Positions 1-8,647 are shown, counted from the first letter of the stretch. The stretch is 44,126 nt of DNA from an uncultured Ruminococcus sp. (GCA_910576995.1 CAJTLC010000020.1:1-44126); one strand, 5' to 3'. Numbers and translations are program-made. The notes: generated from the letters alone by a model not told the origin.

Positions 1-260
<260 letters not shown>

Positions 261-321
261 TCCTTTTGTTTCTTTTGAGTTCTCTCTCATTTACTTGCTT
301 CGCTTTTTTCAGTTTGCAAGA

Positions 322-438
322 GTCGGTGTTTATGGCGCAGAGGTCACACCCGTTCCCTTTCCGAACACGGAAGTTAAGCTCTGCTGCGATGATGATACTT
401 GGCTGGCGACGGCCTGGGAAAATATTTCAATGCCGGCA
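322..438 (+). rRNA. rrf: 5S ribosomal RNA
   Basis: The conserved 5S core (GGTCACACCCGTTCC, CCGAACACGGAAGTTAAGCTC, GATGATACTTGG) lies at about 341-405. The ends were placed by pairing the 5' strand starting GTCGGTGT (322-329) with ATGCCGGC (430-437) to form helix I, giving about 117 nt, the normal length. It follows 23S by about 60 nt in the standard 23S-5S order. Confidence 0.95.
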
Positions 439-447
439 TCTTTTTTA

Positions 448-475
448 ACGGAAGTCCCTTTAGACTTCCGTTTTT
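448..475 (+). terminator. Rho-independent terminator-like hairpin after 5S
   Basis: A perfect 9-bp stem (ACGGAAGTC 448-456 with GACTTCCGT 463-471), a 6-nt loop and a T run at 471-475. It lies between 5S and the tRNA, so it would end most rRNA transcripts unless the tRNA is reached by read-through or antitermination. Confidence 0.8.
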
Positions 476-481
476 CTATAA

Positions 482-558
482 GGGCCATTAGCTCAGTTGG
501 TCAGAGCATTCGGCTCATAACCGAACGGTCCGGGGTTCGAGTCCCTGATGGCCCACCA
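482..558 (+). tRNA. tRNA with CAU anticodon (Ile2 or elongator Met)
   Basis: A full cloverleaf with encoded CCA: acceptor GGGCCAT (482-488) pairs with ATGGCCC (548-554), followed by ACCA. The anticodon stem TTCGG/CCGAA encloses the loop CTCATAA, so the anticodon is CAU. The GGCTCATAACC anticodon arm resembles tRNA-Ile2 of Bacillus, whose C34 is converted to lysidine by TilS, more than the elongator Met arm (GGTTCATACCC). Identity by eye is therefore Ile2 more likely than Met. It is not the initiator: acceptor position 1 is paired. Confidence 0.9.
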
Positions 559-561
559 GCT

Positions 562-613
562 GCGAGTTGCTGCGGGCGGTTTATGTTGCCGCTCGTACGA
601 CTCGCTTATTTTT
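562..613 (+). terminator. Possible terminator after tRNA
   Basis: An imperfect long hairpin: outer stem GCGAGT (562-567) with ACTCGC (600-605), and an inner GC-rich arm with G-U pairs around 574-596. It is followed by TTATTTTT. It is well placed to end the rRNA-tRNA transcript. Confidence 0.5.
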
Positions 614-675
614 AACTTGAAATCATTTTGCGTTATAAAATACTTCCCCATAATGTACAGAAAGGACGTATACCT

Positions 676-1632
676 ATGAAAGCGCGTTTTCATCTTCCTG
701 ATTTTGCAGGACATTTTAAGCTGAATCTTGTTTTTGCCGAATTCCTTGCGCAGCAACCTCAATATTTTAGGGAGGGGGTTGAAATTGCTTCGGTGTACGG
801 TACTTTTCCTCCCGCTTTATGGAATGGAGGGCGTACACAGGGAGGAATTTGTGATAAGAATTTTATCAGGAGCGTTATCAAGAATTTCAATGAAAGAGGA
901 ATTCCTCTGCGATTTACATTTACTAATCCCATGATTGAAAAGAAGCATCTCAGCGATAATTTCTGCAATATGGTGATGCATCTCGCTGATAACGGCATGA
1001 ATGAAGTGATCGTTCTTTCACCTTTGTTGGAGGATTATATCAGAAAAAACTATCCTAATTATAAAATCACCAGTTCGACTTGTAAGCGTATTACAGATCA
1101 AGAACAGCTTTGTGCGGAGGTTGAGAAGGATTATCATATTGTTGTTATTGACTATGATATGAATCATGATTTTGACACTCTCAAGAAAATCTCTGATAAG
1201 AAGAAATGTGAATTGTTGGTTAATGCTTGCTGTAACCCGGGATGTCCAGTGCGCACAGAACATTATAAAGCGGTCGGTGTGCAGCAGATTGCATATGCAA
1301 ATCATGTAAGGAAATACCATGATGCGCCGTTTAACATAGAAAATATCAAGAGAGAGCATCCGGAAATATTGAAATTCGATGCGTGTCCATGTACAGAAAG
1401 AAATTTATTTGAAATTGTTAATCTGAAAAACCATATATCTCCTGATGAGATATGGAATACATATATTCCTATGGGATTTGAACAGTTTAAGCTTGAGGGA
1501 CGCACAGCCGGAACTCTTAATCTTGTTGAACATTATATGTACTATATGATAAAGCCTGAATTTAGAGATCAGGCACGTTTCGAATTTTTGAAGTGGTTAG
1601 TTCAGAATGACGTTATCAAGATTGATGAATAA
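676..1632 (+). CDS. Uncharacterised TIM-barrel-like protein with NACCNPGCP motif
   Basis: A 318-aa soluble protein. I chose ATG 676 because AAAGGA sits 6 nt upstream of it; the longer reading frame from 628 has no ribosome site. The protein starts MKARFHLPDF and carries a cysteine motif (VNACCNPGCPVRTEHY, around residues 189-204) and a second one (CPCTERN, around residue 248). I recognise it as a family widespread in gut Firmicutes and in some polysaccharide clusters but without an assigned function. The cysteine pattern and mixed alpha/beta layout recall U32-type peptidase barrels, which is weak inference. It stands alone behind an rRNA operon. Confidence 0.88.
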   Translation: MKARFHLPDFAGHFKLNLVFAEFLAQQPQYFREGVEIASVYGTFPPALWNGGRTQGGICDKNFIRSVIKNFNERGIPLRFTFTNPMIEKKHLSDNFCNMVMHLADNGMNEVIVLSPLLEDYIRKNYPNYKITSSTCKRITDQEQLCAEVEKDYHIVVIDYDMNHDFDTLKKISDKKKCELLVNACCNPGCPVRTEHYKAVGVQQIAYANHVRKYHDAPFNIENIKREHPEILKFDACPCTERNLFEIVNLKNHISPDEIWNTYIPMGFEQFKLEGRTAGTLNLVEHYMYYMIKPEFRDQARFEFLKWLVQNDVIKIDE

Positions 1633-1720
1633 TAATTTTTAATAACTATAGCTTTTTATACAGATTGTTGATCAGACAGCAGATAAGATTGGCAGATAGC
1701 ATTGTTTGTTGGAGGTTAAA

Positions 1721-2296
1721 ATGACAACATTTTATTTTGTCCGTCATGCGCAGCCAGATTTTACATGGAGCGACGATATGACTCGTCCGCTGACAGCAGA
1801 GGGCGAGAAGGATTCCGAAAAAGTTATTGACGCCTTTAAAAATATACATATCGACGCCGCATTTTCCAGTCCGTATCTTCGAAGCGTTAAAACAATCGAA
1901 AAAACTGCTGAAATGCATGGATTGAAAATATATACTGATATGAGACTTCGCGAGCGCGGCAAGGGTAATAACGGAAACAATATGGAAATGTTCAGACGGC
2001 GCTGGTCTGATTTTGATTATCATGAGGACGGCGGAGAATCGCTTCGTTCTGTACAGGCGCGCAATATTTCCGCACTTTTTGACATATTGGACGCATATTC
2101 CGATAAAAGCATAATGATCGGAACTCATGGTACTGCGTTAAGCACGATTCTTAATTATTTTGATGCTGATTTTGGCTGCGATGATTTTTTACGCATAATT
2201 GACTTTATGCCATATATTATCCGTTTTGATTTTTGTGGAAAAGAATGTGTTGCAAAGAAAGAAATATTAATAGTTGAAAAAACGTTTAATCAATGA
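1721..2296 (+). CDS. Histidine phosphatase family protein (phosphoglycerate mutase-like)
   Basis: A 191-aa cytoplasmic enzyme of the histidine phosphatase superfamily. The start ATG 1721 has GGAGG 5 nt upstream. The N-terminal phospho-acceptor motif is VRHAQPD (RHA in place of the commoner RHG). SSPYLRSVKTIEKTA is the usual second block, RLRERG the third, and GTHGTAL holds the second catalytic histidine. All catalytic positions are present, so it should be active. The substrate cannot be told from sequence: small phosphatases of this type act on sugar phosphates, alpha-ribazole phosphate and others. It is followed by a terminator shared with the convergent gene. Confidence 0.9.
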   Translation: MTTFYFVRHAQPDFTWSDDMTRPLTAEGEKDSEKVIDAFKNIHIDAAFSSPYLRSVKTIEKTAEMHGLKIYTDMRLRERGKGNNGNNMEMFRRRWSDFDYHEDGGESLRSVQARNISALFDILDAYSDKSIMIGTHGTALSTILNYFDADFGCDDFLRIIDFMPYIIRFDFCGKECVAKKEILIVEKTFNQ

Positions 2297-2330
2297 AAAC
2301 TCCGCAGATGTACAATTTCTGCGGAGTTTT
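2296..2330. terminator. Bidirectional intrinsic terminator
   Basis: The stem AAAACTCCGCAGA / TCTGCGGAGTTTT (2296-2308 and 2318-2330) encloses a 9-nt loop, with T runs on both strands. It lies between the phosphatase gene and the convergent metallo-hydrolase gene and can serve both. Confidence 0.85.
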
Positions 2331-2360
2331 TTGTATATCGCCGGGGAGTGTCAACACACC

Positions 2361-3959
2361 CTAAATTTCCCAATCGTCGCACAAGCGAGTGATAGCTTCG
2401 GTAAGACGGCGCATATCGGCATTTGCCCTGCCGTTGGAAGATTTGATAAGCCGCGAAAGTCTCTCTGAAGCAGATATAAGTTCGCTGTAACAAAGGCTGA
2501 TATTGCCGTCGGCGATTCTCTTCTTTTTAACGGGAACAGCCTTTGCGTCGACGGTTATCGTTCCTGAGATCAGGTCGAATTCCGCACCGCTGAAAGGAGC
2601 GTATGAGTCGATATTCAGCTCGTCTTTGATTTTTTGAGCGAAACTATCTGCCGATTCTGCACTGCCGTGAATCACAAAATATTTTTTAATTCCCGCAACA
2701 GCTTTTGCCCAATTCATAAGTCCGTTCATATCGGCATGACCGCTGACTCCGGGGAGTTGCCTGATTTCAGCTGAAACGTGAATAGTTTCGCCGAAAAGTT
2801 TAACATTTTTCGCACCGTCAACAAGACTTCTTCCAAGAGTATTCGTTGCCTGATAACCAACGAAAAGTATGGTATTTTCAGGTTTCCAGAGATTATGCTT
2901 GAGATGATGCTTTATTCTGCCGGCTTCGCACATTCCGCTTGCTGAAATTATCACTTTCCGCCGCGTATCATTGTTTATCGCCCGTGAATCGTCGCTGCTG
3001 ACAGTTCTGATCAATCCCTCGAAAGACAGAGGATTTATACCGCGCCTAACATAGCTGAGGGCTTCCTCGTCATAGCAGCTTTCGCGGTTGTTAATGAAAA
3101 TATCTGTTGCCTCGTTTGCAAGGGGACTGTCCACATAGACGGGGAATTCGTCATGCCCGGCAACAAGATCATTATCTTTGATCTGCCTGATAAAATATAG
3201 CATTTCCTGAGTTCTGCCTACGGCAAAGGATGGTATGATCACGTTTCCGCCGCGGTCAAAGGTTTTTTGCAGAATATCCGCAAGCGCGGCAACATAGTCC
3301 TTCGGGCGCGTATGGATTCGGTTGCCGTAGGTGGATTCCATTACAGCATAATCTGCCTGTTCAAAATAATCAGGATCGCGGATAAGCGGCTGATCAATAT
3401 TGCCTATGTCGCCGGAAAAGATAACGGAACGCTTTTCTCCGTTTTCAACCATAGTCAGGAGGATTCCCGACGAGCCGAGAAGATGTCCTGCGTCGCGGAA
3501 TTCAGCCGTAATTCCGTCGCTTATCTTTATCGGCGTATTATATTCATGAGGAATAAAAAGTTCGATAGCGCCTATCGCGTCGTTCATTGTGTAAAGAGGT
3601 TCATAATCCGGATCGCCGCGGCGTTTCGCTTTTCGGCTGCGCCATTCAGCTTCAAATTCCTGAATATGCGCGCTGTCGCGGAGCATAACGCTGCACAAAT
3701 TGGCAGTTGCTTTTGTCGAGTGGATCTCGCCGCAGAATCCGCCCGCATAAAGAAGCGGCAGCAATCCCGAATGATCTATATGAGCGTGAGTTAGCAGAAC
3801 GAAATCTATATCTGACGGCGGAACAGGTATCTGAGCATTCTCGAAATGCTCCTCGCCCTGCTGCATTCCGAAATCCACCAGAAATTTTTTTCCGCAGGCT
3901 TCCAGATAAGTGCAGCTTCCCGTCACTTCGTGGGTTGCGCCGATAAATGTCATTTTCAT
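2361..3959 (-). CDS. MBL-fold / beta-CASP metallo-hydrolase (RNA-processing type)
   Basis: A 532-aa cytoplasmic protein. ATG at 3959 is preceded on the minus strand by AAGGCGG at 8 nt spacing. The zinc-binding motif THAHIDHSG (H58, H60, D62, H63), then GHLLGSSG, FSGDIG and ESTYGNR fit a metallo-beta-lactamase core. SGMCEAGRIKHHL and SGHADMNGL fit beta-CASP motifs, so the protein belongs to the CPSF/RNase J-like group that acts on nucleic acids. About 70 C-terminal residues form an extra tail. The substrate is unknown; an RNase role is inferred from the family. It has its own promoter and diverges from the DUF4317 gene. Confidence 0.9.
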   Translation of the reverse strand: MKMTFIGATHEVTGSCTYLEACGKKFLVDFGMQQGEEHFENAQIPVPPSDIDFVLLTHAHIDHSGLLPLLYAGGFCGEIHSTKATANLCSVMLRDSAHIQEFEAEWRSRKAKRRGDPDYEPLYTMNDAIGAIELFIPHEYNTPIKISDGITAEFRDAGHLLGSSGILLTMVENGEKRSVIFSGDIGNIDQPLIRDPDYFEQADYAVMESTYGNRIHTRPKDYVAALADILQKTFDRGGNVIIPSFAVGRTQEMLYFIRQIKDNDLVAGHDEFPVYVDSPLANEATDIFINNRESCYDEEALSYVRRGINPLSFEGLIRTVSSDDSRAINNDTRRKVIISASGMCEAGRIKHHLKHNLWKPENTILFVGYQATNTLGRSLVDGAKNVKLFGETIHVSAEIRQLPGVSGHADMNGLMNWAKAVAGIKKYFVIHGSAESADSFAQKIKDELNIDSYAPFSGAEFDLISGTITVDAKAVPVKKKRIADGNISLCYSELISASERLSRLIKSSNGRANADMRRLTEAITRLCDDWEI

Positions 3960-4027
3960 AAAAACACCGCCTTTTAAATATGTTTGTAAGATGAGCATTG
4001 AGCGATAATGTCAACACGCTATATATA

Positions 4028-4056
4028 ATTATACCATATTAATCATAGAATGTCTA
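4028..4056 (-). promoter_or_regulatory. Promoter for the metallo-hydrolase gene
   Basis: On the minus strand TAGACA (4056-4051) and TATAAT (4033-4028) are separated by 17 nt. It lies about 70 nt upstream of the start codon. Confidence 0.6.
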
Positions 4057-4102
4057 TAGTTTTATGTGAAAATCGCAAGAATTGATTTTTGCTTTTTAAA
4101 TA

Positions 4103-4131
4103 TGGACAAATAAAGAAAAATATGCTATAAT
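4103..4131 (+). promoter_or_regulatory. Promoter for DUF4317-ClC operon
   Basis: TGGACA (4103-4108), a 17-nt spacer and TATAAT (4126-4131), 50 nt before ATG 4182. Five of six -35 bases and all -10 bases match consensus. Confidence 0.7.
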
Positions 4132-4181
4132 AGTTATCGGCTTAATGAGCCGACCGGATAAAGATTAAGAGGTGTAAATAA

Positions 4182-5312
4182 ATGAATAAAAAAGAAACTG
4201 CGGAGATCAAGAAGAATTTTTCTGATAAGAGCGGATTTTTCATAATGGAAAGAGTGATGACGGGATTCGTTGACGCAGAGAAAAACGTTCGCTATCACAA
4301 GACGAATTCTTGTCTGACAATGGCGGTGGAAGAGCATGACGTTTATGATGAAACGCTGAAAAAGGTTCTTAATACAAACGTCGGCAAAAATTTTTGCGAA
4401 TACGAATTTCCGAACGAGGCTTACGAGGAAGGTAAACCGCAGGAAATTTTGTATTCGCTGCTTCGTTCCGAGTTGAAAGACGAGGAGATCTGCGAAAATT
4501 TTATGAATCATATCGCAAATAATTTACAGCATGAAGGACCGTATGCCGTAATTACCGCGTATTGCGTTTACACTATCAGGCGCAAGGACAAAAACGACGA
4601 GTACGCCGAGGGCGAAGACGAGCTGTACCGCTACATACTGACGGCGATCTGCCCTGTAAATACGGGCAGCGACGGATTTGTTTTCGATAGTTTCAATAAT
4701 GAGATAACCAAAAAGCTGAACACGGAACTGATTATCAGCAAAGCGCCCTCCGACGGTTTTCTTTATCCCGTTTTCAGCAACAGAAGCACAGATATAAATC
4801 ATGTTATGTGTTATATGAAATCTGCGGCAAAACCAAATATTTCGTTGGTTGAGGATGTTCTGGGATGCAGTTTCGTAATGTCCGCCGACAATGAAAAGGA
4901 AAGCTTCAGAAACATTCTCAAAGGCGTTGTGGGCGACGATCTGGACTATATGGTAATAAAGACCGTCAACGAAAAGCTTCAGGAAGTTGTTGATAATAAT
5001 AAAGACGAAACGGATACAACGGTCATCGACAACAGCGGATTGAAAGAGATTCTTACGGAGATCGGTATTCCGCAGGAGCGCGTTGAAATGACCGCGCCCG
5101 TGTATGAAAAGGTGTGTGGAAACGCGCCTCTTACCGTCGCAAATCTCATTGAAAACAAAACCGTTCTCTCAACTCCGGGCATAACGGTAAATATAAAGCC
5201 TTCTGCTGCCGATAAGCTCCGCACGAGCGTGGTTGACGGCAGAAGATGCCTGCTTATAGATATCGACGACCCTACTATCGAGATAAACGGTCTGCCCGTT
5301 ACGATGAGCTGA
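4182..5312 (+). CDS. DUF4317 family protein
   Basis: A 376-aa soluble, acidic protein with no signal peptide. AGAGGTG precedes ATG 4182. The start MNKKETAEIKKNF, followed by a conserved region around GYFxM/FMxHI positions, matches the DUF4317 family found mainly in Clostridia, for which I know no function. It is one base from the next gene (ClC-type channel), so the two are cotranscribed. No catalytic motif is evident. Confidence 0.85.
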   Translation: MNKKETAEIKKNFSDKSGFFIMERVMTGFVDAEKNVRYHKTNSCLTMAVEEHDVYDETLKKVLNTNVGKNFCEYEFPNEAYEEGKPQEILYSLLRSELKDEEICENFMNHIANNLQHEGPYAVITAYCVYTIRRKDKNDEYAEGEDELYRYILTAICPVNTGSDGFVFDSFNNEITKKLNTELIISKAPSDGFLYPVFSNRSTDINHVMCYMKSAAKPNISLVEDVLGCSFVMSADNEKESFRNILKGVVGDDLDYMVIKTVNEKLQEVVDNNKDETDTTVIDNSGLKEILTEIGIPQERVEMTAPVYEKVCGNAPLTVANLIENKTVLSTPGITVNIKPSAADKLRTSVVDGRRCLLIDIDDPTIEINGLPVTMS

Positions 5313-5313
5313 A

Positions 5314-6630
5314 ATGAGCGGTAATGAAAATATCGGCGGTTCAGCGGAGATCAGCCCGAAAAATGAGAAGCTGCGCCGCCGCATCAGAGACCATTTTCAT
5401 TTCAAGCGGCTGAAAGAACCGGAAACTTTTGTAAAATGGCTGATAACAGGCATTATTATGGGAATTCTGCTCGGGCTTATCGGCGCGCTTTTTCATCATC
5501 TTTCAAGTGAAGCGGAACGTATACGCGGCGCTCACGAATGGATGATATATCTGCTGCCGCTTGCCGGAGCGGCAATCGCAGTTTTTTATGACGCTATGAA
5601 TTACAGCCACGACAAAGGCACAAATCTGGTTCTGCTTGCCGTCCGCGACAATAAAATAATGGGTATTCATCATGCCGTCTGTATTTTTGCCGCAACTATC
5701 ATTACGCATCTTTTTGGCGGTTCAAGCGGAAGAGAGGGCGCTTCTCTGCAAATTGGCGCGGCTCTTGGTTCGTTTGCGGGACGTAAGCTGAAATTTGACG
5801 AGGACGACAAGCGAATCATGACAATGTGCTGTATGAGCGCGATGTTCGGGGCTGTTTTCGGAACTCCCGTTACTGCGGCGATTTTTTCTATGGAAGTTAT
5901 CAGCGTAGGCATTTTCTATTATTCAGCTATCGTACCATGCGTTGTATCGTCGCTGACTGCAAGTTATATCTCATCGCTTTTCGGAATACATCATATTGAA
6001 GTTGTTGTCGATCTTCCGCAGGCTGAACCGTCGCTCTACCTGAAAACCGCGCTGATAGGCGCAATCTGCGCATTAGTCAGCATACTGTTCTGTATGGCTA
6101 TGGGCAGCGTTCATAAGCTTTTCCGCAAAATAAAAAATCACGCGCTGAGAGCGGCTGTCGGCGGAATTATCGTCGTAATTCTCACCCTGATCGTCGGAAA
6201 TTACGAGTACAACGGCACGGGCGGCGCAATGATCGTTTCGGCTTTTGACGAGAATATTTTTGAAGGCGCATTTTTGATCAAGATGATATTCACTGTCATA
6301 ACTCTTGGGTCGGGATTCAAAGGCGGCGAGATTTTTCCCGTATTTTTCATTGGTTCGTCGCTGGGTAATTTTATCGCTCCGCTTATGGGGCTTGATCTCT
6401 CGCTTGGAGCAGCCGTGGGAATGATCTCTCTTTTCTGCGGCGTTACAAACTGCCCGATAGCTTCTATTCTGCTGAGTATCGAGCTTTTTGGCAGCGAGGG
6501 GATAGCCGTTTACGTACTCGTCTGCGCTGTCAGCTATATGCTTTCGGGCTACCGCGGATTGTACAGCGAACAGAAAATTCTTTACTCGAAAATCAAAACT
6601 AAATACATTAACAAAAAAATTGGAAGTTGA
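5314..6630 (+). CDS. ClC-family chloride channel/antiporter
   Basis: A 438-aa polytopic membrane protein. The three ClC signature segments are present: GSSGREGAS around residue 140 (the gating Glu is retained, but the usual GREGP proline is Ala), GTPVTAAIFSMEV around residue 186, and GSGFKGGEIFPVFFIG around residue 330, followed by NCPIASILLSIELFG. The short cytoplasmic N-terminus is basic and there is no C-terminal CBS or TrkA_C domain. ATG 5314 lies one base after the stop of the DUF4317 gene, so translation is likely coupled. Channel versus H+/Cl- exchange cannot be decided by eye. Confidence 0.92.
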   Translation: MSGNENIGGSAEISPKNEKLRRRIRDHFHFKRLKEPETFVKWLITGIIMGILLGLIGALFHHLSSEAERIRGAHEWMIYLLPLAGAAIAVFYDAMNYSHDKGTNLVLLAVRDNKIMGIHHAVCIFAATIITHLFGGSSGREGASLQIGAALGSFAGRKLKFDEDDKRIMTMCCMSAMFGAVFGTPVTAAIFSMEVISVGIFYYSAIVPCVVSSLTASYISSLFGIHHIEVVVDLPQAEPSLYLKTALIGAICALVSILFCMAMGSVHKLFRKIKNHALRAAVGGIIVVILTLIVGNYEYNGTGGAMIVSAFDENIFEGAFLIKMIFTVITLGSGFKGGEIFPVFFIGSSLGNFIAPLMGLDLSLGAAVGMISLFCGVTNCPIASILLSIELFGSEGIAVYVLVCAVSYMLSGYRGLYSEQKILYSKIKTKYINKKIGS

Positions 6631-6656
6631 TTTGTGCGAATAATTTCTGTATTATC

Positions 6657-6685
6657 TTGACAAAATTAATCGGCTGCATTATAAT
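6657..6685 (+). promoter_or_regulatory. Consensus promoter for ispD operon
   Basis: Exact TTGACA (6657-6662), 17-nt spacer, exact TATAAT (6680-6685). Transcription should begin near 6692, leaving a leader of about 30 nt with CAGGAG (6708-6713) before ispD. Confidence 0.85.
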
Positions 6686-6720
6686 GAAATTATATATTAT
6701 TAATATTCAGGAGAATTATT

Positions 6721-7404
6721 ATTAGAACATCTGTAGTTATCGCATGCGGAGGAAATTCCACGCGCATGGGAGGAATCAATAAAATATTGCTTCCCTTGGG
6801 CGGCAGGTTGGTTATCGGGGTGACTATGCTTGCTTTTGAGAAGTGCGAAAGCGTGAGCGAGATAGTTATAGTTGCGCGTGAAGCTGATATTCCGCAAATC
6901 AAAGCGGAAGCGGAAGCCGCAGGCATAACCAAGCTGACTGCCTGCACGGTTGGCGGAAATACGCGGCAGGAGAGCGTGATAAACGGCGTTCGCTGCATTT
7001 CTAAGGAGACGGAACTTATAGCCGTTCACGACGGCGCGCGTCCGCTTGTCAAGACGGAGCATATTGAAAAGGCGATACGCGACGCGTCGGTATTCGGCGG
7101 TGCAACTTTGGGAGTTCCCGTAAAGGATACAATAAAAGTTGTGGACGACGGTCTGATCACCGATACGCCGCCGAGAAAGTCGCTGTATATCACGCAGACT
7201 CCGCAGATTTTCAAGCGCAGCCTTTATTTTGAGGGCATAGATTTTGCGCTGGAACACGGTCTTGATTTCACTGACGACTGTCAGCTTGTCGAGGCTGTCG
7301 GTGGAAAAATTTATATGACGATAGGGGATTACACGAATATAAAAATTACGACTCCGGAAGATATAAAATTGGCGGAAACGCTGCTTGAAATGAGGGAGAA
7401 CTAA
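6721..7404 (+). CDS. ispD: 2-C-methyl-D-erythritol 4-phosphate cytidylyltransferase, apparent AUU start
   Basis: IspD joins CTP and methylerythritol phosphate in the MEP isoprenoid pathway. Core motifs are present: ACGGNSTRMGG...NKILLPLGG (CTP-binding loop), VHDGARPLV, DTIK, TQTPQIF, TDDCQLVE and the C-terminal GDYTNIKITTPEDI. The first in-frame ATG (6766) falls inside the CTP-binding loop and would remove it. Upstream, the frame is open back to a stop at 6685, yet contains no ATG, GTG or TTG. The ribosome site AGGAG (6709-6713) points to ATT at 6721 (7 nt spacing) or ATT at 6718. AUU initiation is known for infC. From 6721 the protein is 227 aa, the normal length. A base error in an ATG is the alternative. 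Confidence 0.85.
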   Translation: MRTSVVIACGGNSTRMGGINKILLPLGGRLVIGVTMLAFEKCESVSEIVIVAREADIPQIKAEAEAAGITKLTACTVGGNTRQESVINGVRCISKETELIAVHDGARPLVKTEHIEKAIRDASVFGGATLGVPVKDTIKVVDDGLITDTPPRKSLYITQTPQIFKRSLYFEGIDFALEHGLDFTDDCQLVEAVGGKIYMTIGDYTNIKITTPEDIKLAETLLEMREN

Positions 7405-7407
7405 GCG

Positions 7408-7959
7408 ATGGAATATAAGATCAAAAAGTTTGATATTACAGAACGGGATATTATTGACGATAAATACTATTCCGACGATTTGATCGCCCCTTTGTGGTGG
7501 TCGGTAAGTATTTACGACGGCAAAGAAAAGTATGAAGCCGATCTTGCACGATTTACGCCTGCGCAAAGAAAGGTTTTTGCCGTTATCTGGTTTGATTCGG
7601 AGGTCAATAACGGCGGCATTGATCAGTTTCTTTTTAATTCCACGGGAATTGTGTGGGAAGACGCGCTTGCCGGTTTTAAGCTTATCGGTGCGGACAAATG
7701 CGCGGAAATACTGGAGCGCGTTATTGAAAAATGCGGAGGAAGTATTCCTTTTGACCGTGAGGAGCGGCAGGATATGCTTGAAAAAATTACAGCCGATCCG
7801 GATGATGAAGACGAATGCCTTGATATTTTCGAAGAAGATGACAGGGAATATTATGACGTAAACGATGATATTGATGAACTTATTATGAATTATGCAAAAG
7901 CTCATGCAAGCGAATTTGTTTTCAGCGGAGAAGTGGAAGTTCCCGCAAACTTTGAATAG
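7408..7959 (+). CDS. DMP19-like (DUF4375) family protein
   Basis: A 183-aa acidic cytoplasmic protein. EVNNGGIDQFLFNSTG (around residues 66-81) followed by a helix ending KLIGADKC matches the DMP19/DUF4375 family signature (NGGxxQFxxNSxG). The family is uncharacterised; one member was described as a DNA-mimic protein, and this one is also rich in Asp and Glu in its C-terminal half. GAGGGAG precedes ATG 7408. It lies 3 nt after ispD and its stop overlaps the ribosome site of ispF, so it is cotranscribed with both. A link to isoprenoid synthesis is only positional. Confidence 0.85.
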   Translation: MEYKIKKFDITERDIIDDKYYSDDLIAPLWWSVSIYDGKEKYEADLARFTPAQRKVFAVIWFDSEVNNGGIDQFLFNSTGIVWEDALAGFKLIGADKCAEILERVIEKCGGSIPFDREERQDMLEKITADPDDEDECLDIFEEDDREYYDVNDDIDELIMNYAKAHASEFVFSGEVEVPANFE

Positions 7960-7971
7960 GAGATGAAAAAT

Positions 7972-8457
7972 ATGTTCAGAATAGGACACGGCTATGATGT
8001 TCATAAGCTTGTCGAGGGCAGGAAACTGATTCTCGGCGGAGTGGATATTCCGCATAATGTTGGGCTGCTCGGGCATTCCGACGCCGACGTGCTGATTCAT
8101 GCGGTAATGGATGCTATGCTCGGTGCGCTTGCACTGGGAGATATCGGCAGGCATTTTCCCGATACTGCGGAGGAATACAAAGGCGCAGACAGCATGAAGC
8201 TGCTTGAAAGAGTTACAAATATCTGCCGCGAAAGCGGATATATCATAGGAAATATCGATGCGACGGTAATTGCCCAAGCTCCAAAACTTGCGCCGCATAT
8301 CGAGACTATGAGACACAATATCGCGCAGGTTTGCGGCTGCGATATTTCGCAGATAAGCGTGAAAGCGACTACCGAGGAGAAATTGGGATTTACTGGCGAA
8401 AAACTGGGAATATCGGCTCATGCTGTCGCTTTGATGATAAAAGATGAGCAGCCTTAA
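7972..8457 (+). CDS. ispF: 2-C-methyl-D-erythritol 2,4-cyclodiphosphate synthase
   Basis: IspF forms the cyclodiphosphate in the MEP pathway as a zinc-bound homotrimer. GHGYDVHKL supplies metal ligands D9 and H11, GHSDADVLIHAV the third (H43), and DIGRHFPD and KATTEEKLGFTG are family blocks. It is 161 aa, close to the usual 157-160. I chose ATG 7972 because AGGAG (7958-7962) lies 9 nt before it, whereas ATG 7963 directly abuts the site. The TAA stop lies within the left terminal repeat of the mobile element at 8454, so the last residues may have been altered by that insertion. Confidence 0.96.
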   Translation: MFRIGHGYDVHKLVEGRKLILGGVDIPHNVGLLGHSDADVLIHAVMDAMLGALALGDIGRHFPDTAEEYKGADSMKLLERVTNICRESGYIIGNIDATVIAQAPKLAPHIETMRHNIAQVCGCDISQISVKATTEEKLGFTGEKLGISAHAVALMIKDEQP

Positions 8458-8633
8458 GGCAACACCGCACAAAGAGCGCCTGACGGCTTTGCACGTCATC
8501 TGCTTGCATATTTTCCGTCATCTTGCACAGAAATTCCTTGAAATGCGTCAGCATTCCTGCGTCATTTCTATACAATCTGACGAAAAATCTGACGGCGCAT
8601 CTGCCGCACAATCTTTATGCGGTGTTGCCTTAA
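8454..8633. mobile_element. MITE-like element with 22-bp terminal inverted repeats
   Basis: The ends are 22-bp inverted repeats (8454-8475 and 8612-8633) with one mismatch, both beginning TTAAGGCAACACCGC. The 180-bp body holds several CTGACG/CGTCA motifs in both orientations and no plausible gene. This is the form of a non-autonomous miniature transposable element. No transposase is in the window. The left end supplies the ispF stop codon. Confidence 0.7.
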
Positions 8634-8647
8634 TAATTTTATACTAC

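Noticed and set aside
617..639. Promoter TTGAAA...TATAAA before the gene at 676
   Set aside because: The spacer is only about 11 nt, too short for sigma-A type recognition.
6700..8499. 599-codon minus-strand frame across ispD-ispF
   Set aside because: It overlaps three well-supported plus-strand genes and encodes no recognisable motif.
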